From contig CAMVBD010000029.1 of NCBI GenBank assembly GCA_947165615.1, positions 1-9,211 of the forward strand: 9,211 nucleotides of DNA, in the 5' to 3' direction. How positions within the stretch are numbered: the stretch's first letter is position 1; the number at the start of each line of letters is the position of its first letter. This stretch comes from an uncultured Clostridia bacterium (GTDB lineage: Bacteria > Bacillota > Clostridia > Oscillospirales > Acutalibacteraceae). Below the pieces are notes generated by a model. It was not told where the DNA came from. It made no database searches and saw only the letters and a program-made list of their open reading frames with translations. Shown here piece after piece: positions 1-5,587 of the stretch. The position numbers were made by a program, and so were the translations under genes.

Positions 1-9
1 GGCTCGGTC

Positions 10-53
10 GTTGCTTCTGCCTGCGGCAGAGGTCGCCTCCGGCGACCCGCAAC
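10..53. repeat. Three-way palindromic element (two hairpins inside an outer stem)
   Basis: Two perfect hairpins with 3-nt loops stand side by side: TCTGCC/GGCAGA (16-21 with 25-30, loop TGC) and GGTCGCC/GGCGACC (31-37 with 41-47, loop TCC). GTTGC (10-14) can also pair with GCAAC (49-53), closing both into a three-way junction. No T-run follows directly, so it is a poor intrinsic terminator. It looks like a dispersed intergenic palindrome. Its origin is inferred; the pairing is seen directly. Confidence 0.6.
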
Positions 54-111
54 CCTTATTTTATCTTTTATATTTTCTCTTTTATCTTTTCTTTTCTCCT
101 CATTTACTGCT
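54..111 (+). other. T/C-rich leader before cca without a Shine-Dalgarno
   Basis: This stretch is almost purely T and C with scattered A, built from loosely repeated TTTTATC and TTTTC units. I find no AGGAG-like ribosome binding site before the ATG at 112, and no convincing -35/-10 pair. Every other gene in the window does have a recognisable purine-rich site. The stretch may be low-complexity repeat DNA that replaced the original leader. Confidence 0.4.
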
Positions 112-1279
112 ATGAATCCTTCCTTCCCTCTCCCCTCTTACGTCCAAACCGCTCTGGCGGTCAGCGAACAAAACGCTCATAAGGCGTATCTTGTGGGCGG
201 GTGCGTGCGCGACCTGTTGCGTGGGGTGGCCCCGGCGGACTACGACCTTGCCGTGTCCTCTTCGACCGAGCGCGATTTTCGGGACTTCCGGGTCATTGAG
301 ACGGGGCTCCCGCACGGCACCGTGACCGTGGTGATCGAGGGACACAATCTGGAACTGACGACCTTTCGCGTGGACGGCGGCTACCGCGATTCTCGCCATC
401 CCGACTGTGTGACCTTTACAGGACGGCTGGAGGACGACCTTGCCCGCCGCGACTTTACGGTCAACGCCATGGCCTCCCGCCCGGACGAGGGCCTTCTCGA
501 CCTGTTCGGCGGACTCGAGGACCTGCGCAGCGGACGCCCGTTTTACCGAGGACGCGCTGCGGATCCTGCGCGCGCTGCGCTTTGCCTCCGTCCTCGGGTA
601 TGAGATCGAGCGGGACACCGCCGAAGCGCTTCTGCGGCAAAAGGAGCGCCTTGCCGCCGTTTCGGCGGAGCGGAAGTTTTCGGAACTCAAAAAACTGCTG
701 TCCGGCAAAAACGCCGAAGCCGTGCTTTTTGGCTTTCGCCCGGTTCTCGAAGCCGTCCTTCCGGCGCTCTCGTCCGTTTCGGATGAGGAGTACCGCGTTT
801 GCGCCCGCGCAGCGGGGAGACTCAGGGACCCCGCGGAGGGCTTTGCCGCCCTGACCGCTTTTTTGCCGGACGAGGATGCCCGCGCCGCCGCAAAAGCCCT
901 GAAGCCCGACAACGCCTTTTTGCGGACGGTTTTGCTGCTGCATGAAAACAAGGACCGCGTATTCCGGTCCAAAGGCGAAGCACGCATTTTTTGCGGGGAG
1001 CACGGGGAAGCGGCGCTCCGGTCGCTTCTGCGCCTCAAGGAAGCGCTGTCCGGGAAAAACGAACCGCTTTTGCGCGAAGTGCTGGCGGACCCCGGCGTTT
1101 ACCCCACGACCGTGAAGGAACTTGCCGTCAACGGGCGGGATCTGGAGGAAATCGGGCTCAAAGGCCCCGCGCTCGGAAAGACCCTGAACGCGCTCCTTTC
1201 CGCCGCGGCTGAGGGGGACGTGCCCAATGAACGCGCTCCGCTTTTGCGGCTTGCGCAAACCGCAAATACAAAATTCTGA
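112..1279 (+). pseudogene. cca: CCA-adding tRNA nucleotidyltransferase, frameshifted
   Basis: The intact enzyme adds or repairs the 3'-CCA of tRNAs from CTP and ATP in the cytoplasm (class II nucleotidyltransferase family). The first reading frame (112 to about 534) carries the head domain: VGGCVRD at residues 28-34, the DYD metal-binding pair at 43-45, HGTVTV at 69-74, RRDFTVNAM at 112-120 and DLFGGLEDL at 130-138. The protein then jumps frame. RFTEDALRILRALRFAS, the conserved ED..R motif, and the whole C-terminal tRNA-binding part (including ELAVNGRDL) continue in the next frame from about 533 to the TGA at 1277-1279. Read as it stands, frame one stops at 601-603 after 163 residues. The usual I-x-x-V-G-D-P segment between the two motifs is missing, so the lesion is a deletion of about 8 residues plus a shift, not one lost base. 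The downstream half is still open over about 248 codons, so the damage is recent or an assembly error. No Shine-Dalgarno is visible. Confidence 0.88.
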
Positions 1280-1282
1280 CTG

Positions 1283-1308
1283 CCTCCCGTTTTTATGGGA
1301 GGTTTTTT
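1283..1308 (+). terminator. Intrinsic terminator after cca
   Basis: A perfect 6-bp stem, CCTCCC (1283-1288) with GGGAGG (1297-1302), has an 8-nt loop and is followed by six T (1303-1308). It begins four bases after the cca stop codon and separates cca from the sigma-factor operon. Confidence 0.9.
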
Positions 1309-1353
1309 CCTTTTCTCGCGTTTAAGGGATGAAGAGCGTGAAAGGAGCAGGCT

Positions 1354-1905
1354 ATGGACAAGGGCGCCGACGCATACCGCCGCTTTCTCGCCGGGGACGA
1401 TACGGGCTTTGTGACCGTCGTTTCCCTGTACGCGGAAGGGCTTATTTCGTTTCTCAGCGGCATGCTGGGACGGCGCGAGCCTGCCGAGGACGCGGCGCAG
1501 GAAACCTTTGCGCGGCTGTACGCAAGGCGTCCTGCCTATCGGAACGAAGCGTCCTTCAAGACCTGGCTTTACACCATCGGGCGGCGCGCGGCGCTGGACG
1601 AAATACGGCGCACAAAACGGCTCGTTCCCACCGACGAGCCGCCGGACGGGGCGCCGGGGGAAGAGGACCCCGTCCGGACTGCCGAACAGAACGACGTAAA
1701 ACGCGCTCTGTTGTCAGCCATGGACCGGCTGCCCGCCGCCCAGCGGGACGCGCTGAAACTCACCTATTTCGAGGGACTGAGCAACAAACAGACGGCAAAG
1801 GTCCTCGGCAAAAGCGCGCACGCGGTCGAAAACCTTGTCAGCCGCGCCCGCGCCGCCTTAAAAACCGAACTGCTGCGGGAGGGGATCACGAATGAAGACC
1901 TGTAA
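1354..1905 (+). CDS. ECF-type RNA polymerase sigma factor
   Basis: This 183-residue protein has the two-domain layout of ECF (group 4) sigma factors, which direct RNA polymerase to a small regulon after an envelope or other signal. Region 2 spans about residues 15-88, with AEDAAQETFARLY (44-56) and FKTWLYTIGRR (68-78), the part that binds the core enzyme and the -10 element. An acidic, proline-rich linker (about 90-112) follows. Region 4 (about 114-170) has LPAAQRDALKLTYFEGLSNK and a helix-turn-helix ending in VENLVSRARAAL, which binds the -35 element. The start is set by AAAGGAG at 1341-1347, six bases before ATG. The stop overlaps the next gene by 14 bp. Only 45 bases separate the cca terminator from the start, and I see no standard promoter there, so autoregulation from an ECF-type promoter is possible but not shown. 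The exact ECF group cannot be assigned by eye. Confidence 0.92.
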   Translation: MDKGADAYRRFLAGDDTGFVTVVSLYAEGLISFLSGMLGRREPAEDAAQETFARLYARRPAYRNEASFKTWLYTIGRRAALDEIRRTKRLVPTDEPPDGAPGEEDPVRTAEQNDVKRALLSAMDRLPAAQRDALKLTYFEGLSNKQTAKVLGKSAHAVENLVSRARAALKTELLREGITNEDL

Positions 1906-2830
1906 AGAACTGGCCGAGGGCGCCATTGCCCGCGGAAAAATCCTGCGCCGCCGCCGAAAAAAGGCCGTCGCGGCGATCAGCGTTGTCGTCTGCGTCTGTC
2001 TGTTGACAGGCGTGCCGCTGTTGCTTCGCACCCCAAAGGCGACTTCGACGCTTCCCGAAGGGGAAGGCGAATGGTACGAAGACGGGAGCGTGGTCATGGA
2101 GGAGCCGCACGCCCCCAACGTGACCGCTGAAAAAAGCGGGGAAAGCGAGACGCACACCGTCCCCGCCCCGCCGGACGAAGGTCCCCTGACCGAAGCGGCA
2201 GCCCTGCCGTCGGAAGCCCGTCCGTCCGCCGCCGCATCTGAAAAAACGGACCCGGACCCCACTTCTCCTGCTTACCGGCCATCTCTCTCTCCCGGTGAAT
2301 CGCCGACCGGCGACGGGTCGTTCGGGAACAGCGGCGGGTTTGTGATCCCGACGTCCGGGGATCTGATCCGGACCGGCGAACCGCTGACCGACGAGGAAGC
2401 CGCCGCCGTTCTGCCCGCGCGCCTCGTTTCTCTGCAAAGCGTATTGGGCACGGGGCCGCTGACGGCGACAAAACAGGGGCATTGCCACATCCGTCTGCCC
2501 GAGAACGTCGGCGAACCGGCAATACTTGCCGTCAACTTCCGGGATTACTACGTCTATGAGGGCGAGACCCTTGTCGCCATTCTGACGCTCGTCAAAGAAA
2601 ACGGCGTCATCTACGACACCCCGTCCTTCGGCGCGCCGTGGTTCCGGAATCTGCAGTATTACCTCTCCGTCCACACGGGCGACGCGCTCAAATTCTTTTA
2701 CGCCGGAAACGGGGAGCTTCTGCTGGCGCCGGACGGCGACCCCAAGGGGATCCCGGCGGATATGGCGCCGGAAAACGCCGAAGTTCTTTATGCGCTGTTT
2801 GACGCGCCGGAGGCCGTGTATGTACCGTAA
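1892..2830 (+). CDS. Single-pass membrane protein, probable anti-sigma or sensor partner of the ECF factor
   Basis: This 312-residue protein has a short basic cytoplasmic N-terminus (1-24, with RRRRKK at 19-24) and one transmembrane segment (about 25-45). Next come a long Pro/Glu/Ser/Gly-rich linker outside the membrane (about 50-150) and a C-terminal domain (about 155-312) with FRDYYVYEGETLVAI and LQYYLSVHTGDALKFFYAG. Arginine/lysine before the helix and none of the HxxxCxxC zinc signature predict an N-in orientation without a classical zinc anti-sigma domain. I do not recognise the C-terminal domain. The gene overlaps the sigma gene by 14 bp and has AGGGG at 1880-1884, seven bases before ATG. 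The role as anti-sigma factor or sensor is inferred from position and topology. It could instead be a target of the sigma factor. Confidence 0.72.
   Translation: MKTCKELAEGAIARGKILRRRRKKAVAAISVVVCVCLLTGVPLLLRTPKATSTLPEGEGEWYEDGSVVMEEPHAPNVTAEKSGESETHTVPAPPDEGPLTEAAALPSEARPSAAASEKTDPDPTSPAYRPSLSPGESPTGDGSFGNSGGFVIPTSGDLIRTGEPLTDEEAAAVLPARLVSLQSVLGTGPLTATKQGHCHIRLPENVGEPAILAVNFRDYYVYEGETLVAILTLVKENGVIYDTPSFGAPWFRNLQYYLSVHTGDALKFFYAGNGELLLAPDGDPKGIPADMAPENAEVLYALFDAPEAVYVP
2809..2813 (+). promoter_or_regulatory. Ribosome binding site that sets the DUF2079 start
   Basis: GGAGG lies six bases before the ATG at 2820. An upstream in-frame ATG at 2790 has no such site and would add ten residues lying wholly within the preceding gene. 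The start at 2820 is therefore preferred, giving an 11-bp overlap with the upstream gene. Confidence 0.8.
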
Positions 2831-4607
2831 TCCATTAAAAACGCGCCTGTTGCCGCTGAAAGCCGACCTGCTGTGGCGGACCGTGACCGCGTACTGCCTC
2901 GCCCTGATCGCGGCAAGGTTTACGACCGGCGTACCGCTTCTGACGCTCACAAACAAAGCCGTCCTTCCGTTTCTGATCCCGTTTGCCCTTTTCTTTCTGC
3001 TTTTGTCGGGGCTCGATCTCCTTGTCCCGGACAAAGCCGTTTCGGTCAGAGCGCTTCCGCCCGCGTTTTTCTGCCTGTGCCTGTCGGCGCTGCGGGACAA
3101 TAAGGATCCGCGCCTGCCGTTTCTGCTGGCGGGGCTTTGGGCCATCCTCTTTTACCTTCGACGAAAACGTCTGCCGAACGGGCCCCAAAAGCCCCTGTCC
3201 GAAAAACACGCCGCCGTGATTACGGTCTGCGGCGGCGTTCTTTTTACCCTTTTTTTGGGGATTTGGGGGTATTTGCGGGTCAAAACCTACACGTCGCCCA
3301 ATTTTGACTACGGCATTTTCTGCCAGTCCTTTTACCGGATGCGGGAGACCGGCCTGCCGCTTGTGACGTGTGAAAGAGACCGGCTGCTGTCCCATTTCGC
3401 GGTTCACCTGTCGCCGTCGCTGTATCTGCTGCTCCCGGCGTTTATGCTGTTCCCCTTTCCGGCGACCCTGAACGTCCTGCAGGCGGTCCTGCTCGGCGCG
3501 GCGGTCTTTCCGCTGTATCTGCTGACGGGAAGACTGGGGCTGTCTCCCCGGCGCCGGACGGCGGTCATTATCCTGTACCTGCTGCTGCCCGCGGTGAACC
3601 TCGGCGTGGGGTACGATTTTCACGAAAACTGCCTGCTGCCCCTAATGTTGTTCTTCGTCTTTTATTTCTTTGAGCGGAAAAAGCCCCTCCCGGCCTTCGT
3701 CTTCGCGGTGCTCACCCTCGGGGTCAAGGAGGACGCCGCGGTGTATCTGCTGTTTTTTGCCCTGTACGCCTTTTTCGGGCGGCGCCGCCGGGGCTTCGGG
3801 GCGGGACTGTTTGTCCTTGCCGCCGGGTATTTCCTGCTGGCGACGTATCTCTTAAAAACCTACGGTGACGGCGTCATGACGGGGCGGTACGACAACTTTA
3901 TCCCGGAGGGCGGGAGCCTGTTTTCGGCGGTCAGGACCGTGCTGCTCGATCCGCTGTTTGTTTTGCCAGAACTCATTGCGGGACAGGCCGTCCCCGACGA
4001 AAACAAACTCCTCTATATCCTGCAGGCGCTTATCCCCTTGGGGCTTTTGCCGCTGTTCGCCAAAAAGCCGACGCGGCTGTTTCTCCTGTGTCCCCTGCTG
4101 CTCGTAAACCTGATGACCCGCTACCGCTACCAGTACGACGCGGGCTTTCAGTACGGCTTCGGAAGCGCGGCGTGCCTTTTGTATCTCACAGCCTTAAACC
4201 TCCCCGACCTCTCGCCCGCCCACGTTAAAACCGCGCTGTCGACGGGCCTTGTCACGGGCCTGTTGTGCTTTTACGTCGGCCCCGCCGCCAGAGCCTTTGT
4301 CCCCCTGCGGGCGCTGGCGGACGAGCGCGAGGATTACGCCGCCATGGACGCGTTTTTGGAGACGATCCCAAAGGACGCGAAGGTCGCGGCGTCCACTTGC
4401 CTCATCCCGCGCCTTTCCGACCGCGAGACGCTGTATGAGGACCACTACCACGACCCGGTCCCGGGCGAGCGCCTCGACGTTATCCTGATCGACCGGCGCT
4501 ACGACCACAAGGAAACACTGAAGAAATTCCTCTCGGCCGGGTACGTCCACACAAAGACGCTGACGCTGAACGGACGAGCTCTGATGTTTGTACTGGAGCC
4601 GGGATAA
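2820..4607 (+). CDS. DUF2079 family polytopic membrane protein
   Basis: This 595-residue protein has roughly 12-14 hydrophobic segments and a soluble C-terminal tail (about 500-595). It matches the DUF2079 pattern: NFDYGIFCQSFYRM (161-174) after the first membrane block; SHFAVHLSPSLYLLLPAFML (191-210); LNVLQAVLLGAAVFPLYLL; YDFHEN (265-270); LTLGVKEDAAVYL (298-310). The tail has the family's IPKDAKVAAS, LIPRLSDRETLY and DVILIDRRYD elements. The family resembles GT-C glycosyltransferases, with an acidic residue in the first outer loop (D163 here) and extracytoplasmic His/Glu residues. No substrate is known, so a role in transferring sugars or another lipid-linked group to the envelope is only a suggestion. 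It overlaps the putative anti-sigma gene by 11 bp and is the last gene of the operon. No terminator follows its stop at once; the first good one is at 4940-4969. Confidence 0.85.
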   Translation: MYRNPLKTRLLPLKADLLWRTVTAYCLALIAARFTTGVPLLTLTNKAVLPFLIPFALFFLLLSGLDLLVPDKAVSVRALPPAFFCLCLSALRDNKDPRLPFLLAGLWAILFYLRRKRLPNGPQKPLSEKHAAVITVCGGVLFTLFLGIWGYLRVKTYTSPNFDYGIFCQSFYRMRETGLPLVTCERDRLLSHFAVHLSPSLYLLLPAFMLFPFPATLNVLQAVLLGAAVFPLYLLTGRLGLSPRRRTAVIILYLLLPAVNLGVGYDFHENCLLPLMLFFVFYFFERKKPLPAFVFAVLTLGVKEDAAVYLLFFALYAFFGRRRRGFGAGLFVLAAGYFLLATYLLKTYGDGVMTGRYDNFIPEGGSLFSAVRTVLLDPLFVLPELIAGQAVPDENKLLYILQALIPLGLLPLFAKKPTRLFLLCPLLLVNLMTRYRYQYDAGFQYGFGSAACLLYLTALNLPDLSPAHVKTALSTGLVTGLLCFYVGPAARAFVPLRALADEREDYAAMDAFLETIPKDAKVAASTCLIPRLSDRETLYEDHYHDPVPGERLDVILIDRRYDHKETLKKFLSAGYVHTKTLTLNGRALMFVLEPG

Positions 4608-4653
4608 GGCCGCGACGCGGCGGGGCCGAGGATTCGCCGCCGCCAGTGGAAGA

Positions 4654-4800
4654 CTCCCCCGCAGTGCGGGGGAGATGTCGACGAAGTCGACAGAGGGGGA
4701 CGGCCCGGTTAGGGATGAAGGCGAACCGCAGGCTGGAGGAAACACGAGAAAAACGAGCGCTCCAAGCGAAGTTTTTCGACCATGTTTCCGACTGGGCCGT
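4654..4800. repeat. Nested inverted-repeat element
   Basis: The element begins with a near-continuous palindrome, CTCCCCCGCA/TGCGGGGGAG around G4664 (4654-4674), then TGTCGAC-GAA-GTCGACA (4676-4692). A concentric structure follows. The ends 4700-4709 and 4791-4800 pair over 10 bp with one G-T. GGAAACA (4738-4744) pairs with TGTTTCC (4783-4789), GAAAAAC (4748-4754) with GTTTTTC (4771-4777), and CGCT (4758-4761) with AGCG (4765-4768). The whole resembles a non-autonomous mobile repeat. From memory, similar blocks are common between genes in gut Clostridia, but I cannot search for that here. Confidence 0.6.
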
Positions 4801-4860
4801 AAGGCACGCGTGCACGGGCGCACGGGAAAATGCAGAATGCAAAAATTACGGAGCCTGCGG

Positions 4861-4948
4861 GGCGTTTTTGGTCAGGTACGAACGGAGTCCACCCTTCACT
4901 CCTCTCTGCTCCCTCCGCGTCACAAGCCGCGAACCAAACGAAAACGCC
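4861..4948. repeat. Inverted repeat, possible second dispersed element
   Basis: GGCGTTTT (4861-4868) plus TGGT (4869-4872) pairs with ACCA (4933-4936) plus AAAACGCC (4941-4948), 12 bp with a 4-nt bulge. The interior is C/T-rich and contains CGGAG (4883-4887) facing CTCCG (4913-4917). The right arm is shared with the terminator at 4940-4969, so the two structures cannot form together. Confidence 0.5.
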
Positions 4949-4969
4949 GCCCAACCGGACGGCGTTTTC
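4940..4969. terminator. Two-way intrinsic terminator between convergent genes
   Basis: A perfect 10-bp stem, GAAAACGCCG (4940-4949) with CGGCGTTTTC (4960-4969), has a 10-nt loop. The stem ends in TTTT read in either direction. It can end the minus-strand transcript of the 43-codon gene (66 bases after its stop) and the plus-strand DUF2079 operon transcript. Confidence 0.8.
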
Positions 4970-5034
4970 TGACAGGAGATGTTTTATGTATGGAACGCGG
5001 CGTAAAGCCGCGGAATCTTCCAAAGCCCTCAGGC

Positions 5035-5166
5035 TCAGCGGTTGTTGACCAAAGCGTTGAGCTCGATGATCTTAGCGAGCTTCTTAAAGGAGAACTTCTT
5101 CATCTGACCGATCTCCTTCAGGAGTCTCTGCTCTGTCTCGAAAAGGTCTCTGTCGTATGCGACCAT
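5035..5166 (-). CDS. Small conserved-looking protein of 43 residues, unknown function
   Basis: The product is 43 residues, MVAYDRDLFETEQRLLKE at the start and AKIIELNALVNNR at the end. It is soluble, without signal peptide, membrane segment or cysteine. Net charge is about +3, and hydrophobic residues spaced three to four apart suggest two amphipathic helices joined near GQMKKF (20-25). The start at 5166 is chosen because AAGGAG sits eight bases upstream. A longer in-frame reading back to 5334 would run through the promoter and is rejected. A near-consensus promoter, a good ribosome binding site and a terminator all support a real, probably well-expressed gene. I do not recognise a family. 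A DNA- or RNA-binding helper or a fragment of a larger protein are both possible. Confidence 0.75.
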   Translation of the reverse strand: MVAYDRDLFETEQRLLKEIGQMKKFSFKKLAKIIELNALVNNR

Positions 5167-5257
5167 GATCAAAACTCCTTTCTGATTCTTTTTCGCCGGG
5201 CTCGATCCTTCCCGGTTTTTCGGTTCGGGCCTGCGCCGCAATCGTGGGCGCGCCCCG

Positions 5258-5284
5258 GATGAACTTTCGTCTTCCCCGTTCATC
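5258..5284 (-). promoter_or_regulatory. Stem-loop at the 5' end of the 43-codon gene mRNA
   Basis: GATGAAC (5258-5264) and GTTCATC (5278-5284) form a 7-bp stem with a 13-nt loop. From the promoter, transcription should begin near 5286-5289, so the stem starts within a few bases of the RNA 5' end. A second small stem, CCGGG/CCCGG (5196-5200 with 5211-5215), lies further down the roughly 120-nt leader. Confidence 0.5.
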
Positions 5285-5293
5285 ACAGTTGTT

Positions 5294-5321
5294 ATTATAG
5301 CCGTTTTTTCGGATTTGTCAA
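5294..5321 (-). promoter_or_regulatory. Near-consensus sigma-A promoter for the 43-codon gene
   Basis: Read on the minus strand, TTGACA (5316-5321) and TATAAT (5294-5299) are both perfect hexamers, separated by 16 bases (5300-5315). The predicted start is about 5286-5289. The DNA upstream is A/T-rich and carries repeated TTGCACAA motifs. Confidence 0.88.
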
Positions 5322-5327
5322 GCAATA

Positions 5328-5444
5328 TGCACAATTATCCAATTTTTCGTTTGTGCAATATACACAAAGCCAATTTGTCGAAACCTCTTTGCACAATCCA
5401 CAGATTCCGCATTCCGGGACGAGAAAACTGGTAAACTTGCACAA
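5328..5444. promoter_or_regulatory. Cluster of TTGCACAA motifs upstream of the promoter
   Basis: The octamer TTGCACAA occurs at 5389-5396 and 5437-5444, and its reverse complement TTGTGCAA at 5351-5358. A 7-base match TGCACAA is at 5328-5334. TGCACAA (5328-5334) and TTGTGCA (5351-5357) form an inverted pair around 16 bases, and TTGTG/CACAA (5351-5355, 5363-5367) a second one. The set lies from 6 to 123 bases upstream of the -35 hexamer. A protein-binding array is inferred; the motif copies are seen directly. Confidence 0.45.
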
Positions 5445-5485
5445 GTCCCGCCGTTTCATCTTGAACATTCCGCCCGATAAGCGTC

Positions 5486-5519
5486 AAAAAAGCGCCCGAT
5501 TTCGTTTTCGGGCGTTTTT
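5486..5519 (-). terminator. Intrinsic terminator, works mainly on the minus strand
   Basis: CGCCCGA (5493-5499) pairs with TCGGGCG (5508-5514), loop 8 nt. On the minus strand the stem is followed by GC and six T (complement of A5486-5491); on the plus strand five T follow (5515-5519). It lies about 460 bases past the phosphatase gene stop and would shield the promoter of the 43-codon gene from read-through. Confidence 0.75.
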
Positions 5520-5526
5520 GAAAGTT

Positions 5527-5542
5527 TGTGAAACTTTTCACA
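5527..5542. promoter_or_regulatory. TGTGA-N6-TCACA palindrome
   Basis: TGTGAAACTTTTCACA is a 7-bp inverted repeat with a 2-base centre. It fits the TGTGA-N6-TCACA pattern bound by CRP/FNR-family regulators. It is about 200 bases upstream of the nearest promoter and next to a terminator, so its function is doubtful. Confidence 0.3.
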
Positions 5543-5587
5543 GGATTTCAGATGGATTTCAGAGAATCCAGCGGCGTTGCAGTCTAT

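Larger units (their letters stand above)
4608..5034. other. Repeat-filled region between convergent genes
   Basis: This stretch of about 430 bases lies between the DUF2079 stop and the stop of the minus-strand 43-codon gene. It holds a small hairpin just after the DUF2079 stop (GCCGC/GCGGC, 4609-4621), the nested inverted-repeat element 4654-4800, the palindrome GCACGCGTGC (4804-4813), the 4861-4948 inverted repeat, a two-way terminator (4940-4969) and a hairpin CGCGGC/GCCGCG (4996-5001 with 5007-5012). The long open frames that cross it translate the repeats and are not convincing genes. Confidence 0.7.

Noticed and set aside
100..1258. Long minus-strand open frames opposite cca
   Set aside because: They mirror a GC-rich coding strand and show no known domain or ribosome binding site.
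1244..1272. Possible promoter TTGCGG-N17-TACAAA at the end of cca
   Set aside because: Both hexamers are weak and transcription would run straight into the terminator at 1283-1308.
4986..5048. 20-codon plus-strand frame with AGGAGA six to seven bases upstream, MYGTRRKAAESS...
   Set aside because: It overlaps the end of the convergent 43-codon gene, follows a strong terminator, contains a hairpin and has no visible promoter. Chance is more likely than a gene.
4588..5262. Long plus-strand open frame of 224 codons crossing the intergenic region
   Set aside because: It starts inside the DUF2079 gene, runs through palindromes and a terminator and opposite the 43-codon gene. Composition and context are those of repeat DNA.
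5167..5334. N-terminal extension of the 43-codon gene back to 5334
   Set aside because: It would read through the promoter and leader. The internal ATG at 5166 has the ribosome binding site.
5328..5400. DnaA-box-like strings (TTATCCAAT, CAATCCACA) suggesting an origin
   Set aside because: None matches TTATCCACA fully and there is no dnaA or dnaN nearby. The TTGCACAA motif explains the pattern better.
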